From: Lactarius indigo
Taxonomy: Eukaryota; Basidiomycota; Agaricomycetes; Russulales; Russulaceae
NCBI GenBank assembly: GCA_025766275.1
Contig: JAFKAC010000118.1
Location: 102,419-166,418 of the forward strand
Length of the DNA stretch: 64,000 nt
Direction of reading: 5' to 3'
Of this stretch, positions 1-10,336 are shown one piece after another. Position 1 is the first letter of the stretch. Every line of letters starts with the position of its first letter. Under the pieces are notes generated by a model, which was not told the DNA's origin, did not search any database, and saw nothing but the letters and a program-made list of their open reading frames with translations. Both the position numbers and the translations under genes were made by a program.

Positions 1-69
1 GTCACCCTCTATATCTCACCACAGTACTTTGTCCCACTGTGAGTATAGTTCCTATGTGTCTGTTCATCA
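1..69 (+). mobile_element. 3' end of a family-E LTR (cut by window edge)
   Basis: The first 69 bases match the 3' end of the LTR family called E here (other copies end at 12624, 20572 and 43981). They share the block around CTCACCACAGT, the block CACTGTGAGTAT and the terminal TTCATCA. The rest lies outside the window, so I cannot tell a solo LTR from part of a full element. Confidence 0.8.
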
Positions 70-600
70 CTGAGTTTGCCAAGGTCCTACTACAGCCAAA
101 AACGAGTAGATAAAATTATTCAAATACATACAGTAATCTCAACTAGTCGTTGGTAGTCATTGGGGGTTAAAATATTGGCAGCATCTAATGGCAAGTTGGG
201 CTTGTTTCTATCTACTAAAAGGGAAGCCATGTAGACAGTGGAATCGCTGCTGATGACGTTGTATTGGCCAATAGCTGGCAGGGAACTGGCAAACAACATC
301 CTCACATGGGCCCACAGAACCCATCGTGTTGACCCAAAGTTGTTAGGAGAGCTGCCAAGTGTAGGCCGATGGGTTGAGCTGCCGAGCCAACACCTCATAT
401 GGGCCTATAGTCTCTGTCTATGGTCACCCATTGGCCCATAGAACCCATTGCGCTGGTCCAAAGTTGTCGGGAGAGCTGCCGAGCATGGTCCCAGGATCAC
501 GTGTATGATTTGGCAGCGTAACCCTACCTTAGATTATTAGGACTCATAGGCAGCTTCCAAAGGCAATATCACACTCCATTCACGTTACACACTACATACT
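70..600. other. Non-coding stretch with a ~60 bp direct repeat
   Basis: No gene is supported. Two copies of a ~60 bp unit lie at about 308-365 and 433-490 (GGCCCA...AGAACCCAT...CCAAAGTTGT...GGAGAGCTGCC), 125 bp apart. The words GGCCAAT, GGGCCCA and GCTGCCGA also occur, and the 44-bp array further right is built from the same or complementary words. The stretch may be an older, scrambled relative of that array. Confidence 0.5.
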
Positions 601-1292
601 ATGTCAGCTGAAACAGGCACCTCTATATTAGATGCTGTGCTCACCTGCATTGGCGAGAGAATATCCTCTATCTTGCTCAACTCTGCCGATAAAGATGAAA
701 AAGTATATCACCAGCTTACACAATGAAGTGGCAAGCATTAATTTTCCATCTAAAACAAGTGGAACACATTCTGATCAGAATTTGGATTTAGCTTGCTGCC
801 GTATGGGTCACTGGCCTTTTATCGTCTAGCGGCAGCCCCCCTCATGTGCCAGAGGCAGTCAGGATTGCCTTTCACCATTTTTCGGACATCAGGAACCCGG
901 CATCCTATGCAGCACATGATGCGGACCAGAGGCTGAAATGCAAGATTGAGGCATTAGCCATTCCACGATTTAAACTTACGGAGTGGTGGAAAATTGGAGA
1001 AGGGGTGACTATGAAAGAACCATTTGATGTCCGCGATGAGTTAGTAGCAGAGTTGTTGCGTTCTCTAGAGATGGTATGCACCCTGCTTCATTTACAAGTC
1101 CTCAAAGTAACTGGAACTGCAGCAGGAAGCTAGCTCAAGTCTTCGCACTAGGGTAACAGAGGGGTTCAAACAAGCTCAGCAGCTGTCCAAGAATATCGAG
1201 AGCTGCCGCGATTCCATTTATCACATGTTCGATGATACTTATCGCAGTTTTGAGGCAGAGGCTATTCGTTTGGAGAATGAAAACTCTGGTTG
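601..1292 (+). pseudogene. Decayed unrecognised coding tract
   Basis: I do not recognise this gene. An ATG at 601 opens a 41-codon frame. A second open piece at 846-1133 (MPEAVRIAFHHF...) is charged and protein-like, and a third at about 1144-1292 reads as a possible coiled coil (EGFKQAQQLSKNIES..., ending ...RLENENSG). The pieces need frame changes to join. The ATG sits after a leader resembling that before the ATG at 2484, so the two tracts may be decayed relatives. It could be a lost host gene or cargo of an old element; nothing in it is Gag- or Pol-like. Confidence 0.3.
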
Positions 1293-1333
1293 ATGATTAC
1301 TGTAGTTCTACACATCACAGAATATGATTACAG

Positions 1334-1839
1334 CTGCCGATCCTCCCCAATGAAGGCGTCTGCCATAACCATCTCATTGTCCAAATCACGCAGAAGTTCC
1401 TCCAATAGTTCGATCTTCTCTGATTGCTTATCTTTCAGGAGGTTAGCTCGATCTCTGGCAATTGAAAGCCATCACGGAGAGACACCCTTTGGAGGATCCT
1501 GGATTGTTTTAGCTGATGTCAATCAGATGACACTTGAGTTACCTTGTCAATGAGCTTTCCAATCACAGGTTGTAAGAGTGTCACACTTTTCGGGACCTCG
1601 CTGAAACCTTGGCATCTGCTGTTGGGCCGGAGGGTCCCACCATTCCTTGCTGGTGTTGACCCACATCAGACTCCATTCCATTGAGGAGTTTGACCCCATT
1701 CCAGAATGCAGATCGCATCTATAGGCATCGGCTCAGTGTTCTAGTAAAGCATTAGTTTTGATACACACACCGCCTCCTTGAAGCTGTTCTCCTCTGACTC
1801 ATAGACACCTTGTTTCATCTCTGAGGACTTCCCCTGCAT
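1334..1839 (-). pseudogene. Decayed minus-strand tract with coiled-coil segment
   Basis: On the minus strand an ATG at 1839 begins a frame (MQGKSSEMKQGVYESEEN...) that is soon interrupted. At about 1460-1334 another frame encodes a charged, heptad-like stretch (ARDRANLLKDKQSEKIELL... then EELLRDLDNEM) ending at a stop. I do not recognise a family. Its closeness to the plus-strand coiled-coil piece that ends at 1292 suggests rearranged fragments of one ancestor. Confidence 0.25.
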
Positions 1840-2483
1840 GGTTGATAGATTGTTGATCGGATATCAGCAGATGTCCCTCACAGTATGACGTCATAAGCAC
1901 TTATGTACACATGCGGATCTATGAATCTGAAACAAGTTGCATGGGGTGGCAACAATCTATATCCCCTTCTAATTAGTTGGAACAGGCCAAAAGCAAGAGA
2001 ACTCTGCCGGGTTAGACATGAGAGCTGCCAGGATAGACACATGAGCTGCCGAGCTGGATACAAGAGCTGCCGGGTTAGACACGGGCATAGGCCAGCCATA
2101 TGTTTGTGTTTTGACTGCTGGCTGAACAAATTAAGCCCACGAAAGCAGCACGCATAACACCCAATAATCTTTCCTGAAACATCTTCTGAAATGTGCCTGT
2201 GTGGGTCAATGGAATCCATGTGTGAGCTCCCAACAAACTTGCGGCAGCCCCAACAATATGCCGGCAAGTGAAGCGCTTGCCTGGCCCATATAGTACACCC
2301 ACACACACTGCCGATGAAACTACAATCCCCTAATAGGATGTTTCACAATATATCTATCTGCATAGTTGATAATTATAGATGGACATACCCAGGCCACGCT
2401 CCTACTGTTTCCTCCTATATCTACTCCCGACACCTCTTGCCTTTGATCCATAAGACCATTGACACCACCCTTCCTCTGTGACC
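1840..2483. other. Non-coding stretch with short GAGCTGCC repeats
   Basis: No gene is supported. Between about 2004 and 2085 the unit GAGCTGCC(G/A)GG(T/A)TAGACA recurs roughly every 20 bp, at least four times, imperfectly. The rest is A/T-rich spacer and a leader before the ATG at 2484. Confidence 0.4.
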
Positions 2484-4113
2484 ATGTCAACTTCCAATCT
2501 CAGTCTAACCCAGGACAAACAAACTCTTCACCACTATGCAGCTATGCTCGAGAAGGAACTAGAAGCCTATCATGCATGCATACCCAGAGATGAAAAGGTG
2601 TGGAGGAAGAAATTCAGAACGCACTTGGTATTCTAGTCTTCCTACAATCCACTTCTATAAGCTGAGCTGAGGTCTATGCAGAAGACTTCAGTGGACTATT
2701 ATTTCGGTGCCAATAGAAGAGGCTCTGTACCTCCCCGCATTCACCCACTGTTGTTAAGCCTCATGGAAGTGATCAGAGAGGGTGGAACCTCCGTGAAAAC
2801 TAAGTTCAGTCTCAGTGAAGGATCCAAGGATTTTGATGAGCAACTATTATACTTCACCAACGGATCTCCCACCACTGAATACTACATTTACCAGGCCAAA
2901 ATGGTGTGGACCCTCTCTCTGACATTCATGTCCTGTCGACTGACATCGGCAGCTTCTTGTCAAGAATGCATGGACAGTTTTGGCGTCAGTAGGCGGGCAT
3001 GATGATAAATATGCCATCGGCAGCTTCCAGTCCAGCTCCTATAGCACCTGAGCATCAAGAAAACTCAGCAGGTGGAAACATAATAACTACCTCAGCGGCA
3101 GCTTCTGGTCTAGAACCTATGGCATCTGAACCTCAAGAGCCCTCGGCAGAGATAGGCAATCCAAGAGCCCCTATTCCCAGGAGGAAGAAGGATTCGTATG
3201 CGTCTGGTAGTGGTGTTCGCAGTGAGTCCTGAATTTTGTCATGCAGATGTGTTGAGGAATAAAATTGCCAAAGAAATTGTTACCAGATCGGCAGCAAAAA
3301 GGAGTGCTGCCGATGACACTGGTGAAGCAGCTATCAGCACTACATACAAGACTAGGAGGCGTGCAGGAGTTAATAATCCGAGTGCAGCTAGGCCAAATAT
3401 CAAAGGTAGGTGTGAACGGGATAAGAGGACAAGCTCAAGAAAGGGCAAGCCTCTACACCCAGAAGAGGACCCTGACAACAACTGGGAGGATGAAGCTCAA
3501 CCTCTCAATAAACCAATGGAGGGAACCAATGAGGAGGCATCGCCAGGTGCATTAGGTCTAGCTTCCATTGGTTCTATGCTCATCACATTTACCGGCAGCT
3601 AAAGAAATTGTTACCAGATCGGCAGCGAAAGGAGTGTTGCCGATGATATGGTGAAGCAGCTATCAGCACTACATACAAGACCTAGGAGGCATGCAGGAAA
3701 TAATAATCCAAATGCAGCTAGGCCAAATATCAAAGGTAAGGGGAAACAGGATATGAAGACAAGCTCAAGGAAGGGCAAGCCTCTACACCCAGAAGAGGAC
3801 CTTGACAACAACCGGGAGGTCGAAGCTCAACCTCTCAATAAACCAATGGAGGGAACCAATTGAGGAGGCATCGCCAGGTGCATTGGGTCTAGTTTCCATT
3901 GGTTCTATGCTCACCACATTGATCAGCAGCTGAGGGCGAAGATAACAATAATATAGTTAAACAGCTCGAACGGGAGGTCCAGAGTCTAAAGGTCAGATGT
4001 GACTGGCAAGAGAAAACAATTAAGGATCTGAAATCCAGATGCGATAGCCATGAGAAGGTCCTTGAGTCACTTCGGCAGCAAATGTGGGTCTCCATGAGAG
4101 AGGGAAGAGCCTG
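2484..4113 (+). pseudogene. Decayed unrecognised gene with internal duplication
   Basis: ATG at 2484 opens a 50-codon frame (MSTSNLSLTQDKQTLHHYAA...). Further open pieces follow at 2676-3002, 2999-3232 and 3198-3602, then coiled-coil coding at about 3933-4113 (EGEDNNNIVKQLEREVQSLK..., ending ...MREGRA and TGA). The 3.2-3.9 kb part is basic and hydrophilic (RPNIKGRCERDKRTSSRKGK). The pieces lie in different frames, so the gene is broken by indels and nonsense changes. No similarity to retroelement proteins is visible. Codon use is A/T-richer than in the gypsy elements nearby. A basic, low-complexity, coiled-coil protein of unknown function is the most I can say. Confidence 0.35.
3270..3931 (+). 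repeat. 331 bp tandem duplication
   Basis: The block starting AAAGAAATTGTTACCAGATC at about 3270 is repeated at about 3601 with roughly 90% identity, head to tail with no spacer. The first copy is open in the 3198-3602 frame. The second has lost bases (AAAAAGG to GAAAGG, ACACTGG to ATATGG), so its frame is broken. The duplication therefore either came after the gene had stopped being selected or broke it. Confidence 0.8.
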
Positions 4114-4159
4114 AATACTACATATTTTGGGGAGAACTATGATCTCATGCCATAGCTAC

Positions 4160-6450
4160 ACTCCTCATACCAATACAGGCTCATCGGCAGGATGTATGCA
4201 TGGGCATTGCAGGTCAATACATGCTTGTCGGAAGAGTACAGATATGAACACTGTGAGCCAACTTCATTGGAAGAAGAAACTGCAGGCCAATACAAGCACA
4301 TCGCAGGATGCACACATTGGCAGAATGGGCCAGTACAAGCTCATCGGCAGGATACATACCTTGACGCCATGGGCCAATACAAGCTATTCGGCAGAATACA
4401 CACACTTCTACCGTGGGTCATTACAAGCTCATCGGCAGCAAGTACACTTCGGCGCCATGGGCCAATATAAGCCATAAACACACAAACGCCATGGGCCAAT
4501 ACAAGCTCGTCAGCAGAATATGTATATGAGTACAGTGGGCCAATACAAGCTCATCGACAGAATACACACATCGGTGCCATGGGCCAATACAAGCTGTTCG
4601 GCAGAATTCACCTATGGGAAGAATAGGCCAATACGAGCTTGTCAGCAGAATACACACATGAGCACCATGGGCCAATACAAACCCATCGGCAGCATGTACA
4701 CATCGGCAGCGTGGGCCAATACAAGCTGTTCAGCAGAATTCACCCATGGGAAGAATGGGCCAATACAAGCTGTTCAGCAGAATACACACATGAGCACAGT
4801 GGGCCAATACAAGCCCATCGGCAGCATGTACACATTGGCAGTGTGGGCCAATACAAGCTGTTCGGCAGAATTCACCTATGTGCAGAATGGGCCAATACAA
4901 GCTCATTGGCAGAATACATACATGAGTACAGTGGGCCAATACAAGCTCATCGACAGAATACACACATCGGTGCCATGGGCCAATACAAGCTGTTCGGCAG
5001 AATTCACCTATGGGGAGAATAGGCCAATACAAGCTTGTCAGCAGAATACATACATGAGCCACCATGGGCCAATACAAACCCATCGGCAGCATGTACACAT
5101 CGGCAGCGTGGGCCAATACAAACCCATCGGTAGCATGTACACATTGGCAGTGTGGGCCAATACAAACTGTTTGGCAGAATTCACCCATGGGCAGAATGGG
5201 CCAATACAAGCCCATCGGCAGCATGTACACATTGGCAGCGTGGGCCAATACAAACTGTTCAGCAGAATTCACCCATGGGCAGAATGGGCCAATACAAGCC
5301 CATTGGCAGCATGTACACATTGGCAGCGTGGGCCAATACAAGCTGTTCAGCAGAATTCACCCATGGGGAGAATGGGCCAATACAAGCTCATCGGCAGAAT
5401 ATGTACATGATTACAGCGGGCCAATATAAGTTCATCGACAGAATACACACATCAGCGCCATGGGCCAATACAAGCTGTTCGGCAGAATTCACCTATGGGA
5501 AGAATAGGCCAATACAAGCTTGTCAGCAGAATACATACATGAGCACCATGGGCCAATACAAACCCATCGGCAGCATGTACACATTGGCAGCGTGGGCCAA
5601 TACAAGCTGTTCGGCAGAATTCACCTATGTGCAGAATGGGCCAATATGAGCTTGTCAGCAGAATACATACATGAGCACCGTGGGCCAATACAAACCCATC
5701 GGCAGCATGTACACATCGGCAGCGTGGACCAATACAAGCTGTTCGGCAGAATTCACCCATGGGAAGAATGGGCCAATACAAGCTTGTCAGCAGAATACAT
5801 ACATGAGTACAGCGGGCCAATACAAGCTCATCAACAGAATACACACATCGGCGCCATGGGCCAATACAAGCTATTCAGCAGAATTCACCCATGGGAAGAA
5901 TAGGCCAATACGAGCTTGTCAGCAGAATACATACATGAGCACCATGGGCCAATACAAACCCATCGGCAGCATGTACACATCGGCAGCGTGGGCCAATACA
6001 AGCTGTTCGGCAGAATTCACCTATGGGAAGAATGGGCCAATACAAGCTCGTCGGCAGAATACGTACATGAGTACGGCGGGCCAATACAAGCTCATCGACA
6101 GAATACACACATCGGCGCCAGGGGCCAATACAAGCTATTCGGCAGAATTCACCCATGGGGAGAATGGGCCAATACGAGCTTGTCAGCAGAAAATACATGA
6201 GCACCATGGGCCACTACAAACCCATCGGCAGCATGTACACATCGGCAGCATGGGCCAATACAAACCCATTGGTAGCATGTACACATTGGCAGTGTGGGCC
6301 AATACAAACTGTTCGGCAGAATTCACCCATGGGCAGAATGGGCCAATACAAGCTGTTCGGCAGAATTCACTTATGCAAAGAATGGGCCAATGCAAGCTCA
6401 TCGGCAGCATGCGCACCTTGGCAGCATGGGCCAATTACAATCTCATCGGG
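4160..6450 (+). repeat. 44-bp minisatellite array, ~52 units
   Basis: Monomers of 44 bp begin GGGCCAATACAA and carry a (T)CGGCAG core near position 18. Units are degenerate before about 4320, regular to about 6400, then degenerate again. At least six monomer types alternate. The type with ATCGACAGAATAC recurs near 4538, 4935, 5419, 5815 and 6079, spacings of 9, 11, 9 and 6 units, so there is a higher-order arrangement. Each unit contains a CCAAT box. Because 44 is not a multiple of 3, long open frames appear in several frames of both strands; I treat these as by-products. Confidence 0.9.
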
Positions 6451-6689
6451 ACAAATGTCATAGGTGCATTGTGGGCCCATGCAAGCGATTTGTTCGGCAG
6501 CTATCCTACCAGCGGTACAGATAATGTGGGCCCACACGAGACTGTTTGCAGACAAGCCTGATGGGCCCATACAAATATATGCGCATTATATTAACAATGG
6601 GCCCACATGGGCTTTGCCGACTGACATGGCACAATTGCACATGGGCTTTACCGAGTCTATCGCAAGGATTTGCGTCATGGGCTCAAATC
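6451..6689. other. Array flank, no gene seen
   Basis: Contains scattered GGGCCCA and TCGGCAGC words from the degenerating array and ends where recognisable gag sequence of element I begins at about 6690. The junction is abrupt, with no target duplication or LTR, so it is a deletion or recombination breakpoint. Confidence 0.5.
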
Positions 6690-9154
6690 CTGCAGTATCA
6701 GGTCCTTCACCTTGTCTGAGGCATGCATGTGCTACTCCAGTCAGCCATTCTTTGGCTCATTCTTTGGCAGTTTTTGTTTGTTGATGTGGCCTGTAATTGG
6801 GCCAGTGGTGTTTCTTGGGTGTAATAGTCTATTTTGGTGGCTCTCACACTCGATGGGCCAGCTTTTCTGGCACTCTGCTGCCACTGTTGTGGCTGCCTGT
6901 GATTTAGACAAGTGCATGAGAGGTGTCCCAGCATATTGCAGTTGAAATATAGTACTGTCCTTAGATCCCATCAGGACCCCCCTCTACCCCTTCCTTGAGC
7001 TCCTGGTCCTCCTCTTGGTGGAAATGGTGGCAGGCCAGTGTACAGGGGTTGGTGAGGTTTTGAGGGATAGTCCATCCAGCATTGCTGGTCTTATTCTTCT
7101 TCAGGGTTTCCTTGTAGTCGTCAAGTTGCATGCACATGTGGATGTAGTTTTTCTGTCTTTGGAGTACAGCTTGCTTCCATTCATCAAATGTCTTCAGTTC
7201 ATTGAGGTTGTAGGCTCATTTGTACAATTTCTTGGGTATTCCATTGGTGAAGAGGTCAATGGTCTGGGGATCGTTAAGCTGATATCCGGCCTTTTGTGCT
7301 GCTTCTTCAAATTCATTGATATATTTGTCGATATCCCCATCAACCATCTTCAACCCTTTTTTGTAAAAGTGCTTGAGCCTGTTCTTTTTCAAGCATGTTT
7401 ACGAACCTTTGGTTGAAACCGTCTGCAACCCCATCCCATAGGGCATGTGTATGTTGATCTATTCCTCATTGTATTTGTCGATTCAGCCATTTGAGGTAGG
7501 GCAATACCCATTCACTGACAGTGGTCCCTTTGATGTAAGAGAGGAAGAGGAGTGACTGTTGATAATTGTTCCTCATGACCAGGGTGTTGAGATTCATTCC
7601 CCAGTAAACATGCCATTGCGTTAGGAATGAGTCCACTTTAGTTCTGTCTCCATCAAATATAGATGGGGGCTCACCTGTCAGTTTTTCACTCACATGTCCC
7701 CCGCTGGTGGGTGGTCCTCCTCTGGGTGGTCCTCCTCTGGGCAGTCCTCTCCTAGGTATGTCTTGTAATGCCACTACAGGGGCATTAGATACAACCTGTA
7801 TCAAGTCAGTCTATACATGGTAGTACAAGCTTGGAGGCTTGACTTCAGTAGAGTGATGCACAAGGATCACAAGGACACAAGTCACTTGGACCATAGAGGA
7901 AGGCTAAGGTTCGAAGACCTAGCTGAAGGAAGGGGGTCGCGAGACAAGGGACAGCACCAGGGTGTTCCGTGTTAGACAAGTGTAGTATTACACAAGAAGT
8001 CTAGTCTACCATACAAGCTAGGTAGAACTGGGCTTAAATACAAGTAAGGTTGTATGGCTCCTACAAACAGATGGCGCCATCATCCTAATCGAGGGACAAA
8101 GGGGAGATACATAAAGAGAATAAGGCATGGACATAATGGGGACAAAGGTGAATCATGCAGAGTTGCACGTGAGTAAGAATGAGACGGAAACTAGCACATG
8201 TCAGGCTTTATCAAAAGAGATTGTCAATAAGCAAGGCACGTGATAGGAACCAGGCAGTCGTAAAGTCTGCATAATTGTACAGGGCTCATAAAGTATCAGG
8301 AATGGAATTATAAAGTGAAGAAAGAATGAGTCCAGAAGAAATCATAACATGTCTGGTGGGATCCCTCCTCCACTTCATCAGTGGGGAAAGTCATCTCCAG
8401 GTGGCCCTCCTCTACCTGGTGGTGGATCTAGCAGTATACTTCTTTGTTCACTCGAAGGGGGGTCTGGTTGGTCCAGTCCTATTGCTCTAAAAATTGCTGT
8501 GTTGTCTGCAGTCATTCATACTCCGGTTTCTGGATTGATGGGAAGCAGGTGCGTTTGTGCCTCTAGACAGATGGCTTCAGCTGCCTCTCTTGCCATTTGA
8601 TCTCTCATGGTCATGACCTCTTGCTCTGTCATGGTAGTAGTTGCCATTTCTGCTGCTGGTGAGCGTATGTGGATGACCTCTGGTTGTTTGGTGATATGTA
8701 GGAACTCAGCTTGTTGGATAGTGTATTGTTCGATAGGTCCTACACTCTGTGGTCTGACTTCTTTGCTTGCTTCATCTTCTCTGGTTTCTTCACTTACCGC
8801 CTCTCCAGTAGAGTGTTCTCGTAGTTGGCCATCAATTGGCCCCCAATCTGCTCTTGAGTTGTGATGGTGTGTGTCAATATCGCACTGATAGTTCCTCCCA
8901 GCTGGTCTGACAACATCCCAGCGATGATCTATGGGGTTCCACATAACTTCCACCCAGCACAAATGGTTGAAGTTGAACTCAACAGGTCTAAACCTAGTAG
9001 GTCTGTTGAACTCTATGAAATATCTGGTTTTGTCTCCATGTTCTCTCCAGCAGGCAGCTCCCAGGAATCAAGTTGGGATGTTGCAATCTCCTCTTCATTC
9101 TAAATGGTAGGGATGGAAACTCATCCACTGGTCCTGAGTAGTGATTGTCGCCAC
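6690..9154 (-). pseudogene. gag: gag of element I, decayed and 3'-truncated
   Basis: This is a minus-strand Gag of the A/B/C group. It starts at a conserved GTG (9154) just after the PBS and reads ...WNPIDHRWDVVRPAGRN... at 8962-8516, then the capsid-type block GEPPSIFDGDRTKVDSFLTQ at about 7690, then the DPQTIDLF and zinc-knuckle regions. The knuckle near 6935 is damaged (CNC...GHLSCTC pattern with frame breaks). Several stops are TGA where the related element A has CGA. Sequence ends at 6690, about 25 nt before the place of the frameshift site, so all of pol and the other LTR are missing. A solo LTR splits it at 7764-8349. Confidence 0.85.
7764..8349 (-). mobile_element. Solo LTR, family J (586 bp)
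   Basis: Inserted in the gag of element I. Ends are TGTAATGCC and CATAACA, flanked by the perfect 5-bp duplication TGTCT at 7759-7763 and 8350-8354. A TATTTAA box is seen on the minus strand near 8040, so the LTR probably points left. Its TGT(A)ATGCCACTACAGGGGC end resembles the ends of LTR families D, F and G, a sign of common origin. Confidence 0.9.
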
Positions 9155-9160
9155 AATGGT

Positions 9161-9171
9161 ATCTTGGTCTT
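9161..9171 (-). promoter_or_regulatory. Self-priming PBS of element I
   Basis: On the minus strand AAGACCAAGAT lies 2 nt after the LTR end. It is complementary to the ATCTTGGTCTT word of A-type LTRs. No tRNA end is needed to explain it. It is followed 6 nt later by the GTG at 9154 that begins gag. Confidence 0.8.
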
Positions 9172-9173
9172 AA

Positions 9174-9621
9174 TGTAACACTGTCACAGCATTAGCTTGA
9201 CTTGAGCTTGAAAGGAGTCGACAACCACTTAGCTAAGCATATGTGACTAAGGCGTATGGCACAAAGGCAATCTCTAGACACATGCAAGTGCTAGACAAAT
9301 GGTGAACTCCCTCAGCCCTGAGGTAAGTTGCGTCACACAAGGAGAGGAGATGACAAGACAGAAGATGACAATTGAAGAAGACCAAGATGGCATATCTTGG
9401 TCTTTGTGGCACATCTTAAATACAAGTAAAGACGGGCTTTAAAGCACCACCTGGGAGTGTCCTATGAATCATGTAAATACAGCAAACCCTAGTATGACTA
9501 CTACTAGGATCGAGTCACTACTACTACTACATGTGAGCTATCCACTTGAAGTCCATGACAGATTATGCCCTACTACCAGTGCAACACCATAAGTTGTAAG
9601 GGTCCACATCCAAACGTAACA
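9174..9621 (-). mobile_element. 5' LTR of element I (448 bp)
   Basis: Reverse-oriented A-type LTR with ends TGTAACACTG and AACGTAACA. It belongs to the gag to its left, because the PBS adjoins it. Right of 9621 the reverse transcriptase of element H resumes in mid-sequence, so element I was inserted in H. The target duplication cannot be tested because the other end of I is gone. Confidence 0.85.
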
Positions 9622-9860
9622 TTGGACATCAAGTTTGGTATAGATGTGGGCATTACTGAGGTTGGTAATAAGTTTGGGGATGAGGGGTAAAGGATATTGG
9701 TTGTGAACAGTCACAGCATTGATTGTAATAAACATGCCTCAACCATGTGACCTACCTACATCACGTGTGGGTCCTCATTGGGAGTATTGCGAGTCTGGCT
9801 GGTCACGCACCAGCTTCCCTGAGGAAGAAGGCAAAGAAGATGGGCTGCTTACACAGCTGG

Positions 9861-9986
9861 TGTAACACTGTCACAGCGTCAGCTTGACTTGAGCTTGGAA
9901 TAGGTGACCAGTCACTTAGCTAAGCACATCAAGGATGTATGGCACGAAGGTGATTCAGATGCTTGAAGGCACTGATGGTTGATGAT

Positions 9987-10037
<51 letters not shown>

Positions 10038-10336
10038 GCATATGAAGACAGAACAAGTGACGATTGAAGAAGACCAAGATGGTGTATCTTGGTCTTCACA
10101 AGGTATCTTAAATACAGATATGCACAGGCTTTCAAGTGCTGCTCCAAGTCATCATATGTAGCGTCCAATGAATCATGTAAGTAGAGCAAACCCTAGTACT
10201 ACTACGACTAGTATTAGGGTTGAGTCAGTCTGTATCTCCTACCTCCTATTGTAAACTCCAAGTCTGTGACTAATCTACCTTACAGCCATAGTCACAACCA
10301 GTACAGTAAGGGTCACACACACACACAAACGTAACA
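9861..10336 (-). mobile_element. A-type solo LTR in LTR K (476 bp)
   Basis: Reverse orientation, ends TGTAACACTG and CGTAACA, with the perfect duplication GCTGG at 9856-9860 and 10337-10341. It keeps the ATCTTGGTCTT primer word. It has gained two microsatellites, (GA)n at 9992-10035 and (AC)n near 10314-10328, absent from sister LTRs. Confidence 0.92.
9992..10035 (+). repeat. (GA)n microsatellite
   Basis: About 22 GA repeats, nearly pure, inside the A-type solo LTR. They lie on the 3' (U5) side of its primer word, where related LTRs have a CT-rich strand (TTCTCTTCTC). They are probably slippage growth of that CT tract. Confidence 0.95.

Noticed and set aside
4160..6450. CRISPR array
   Set aside because: Units are contiguous variants of one 44-bp monomer without unique spacers, and the context is eukaryotic retroelements.
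4520..6561. Long open frames (up to 296 codons) in the 44-bp array on both strands
   Set aside because: They are overlapping translations of the same 44-bp repeat in several frames and both strands. No start context, no change of base use by codon position and no domain supports any of them.
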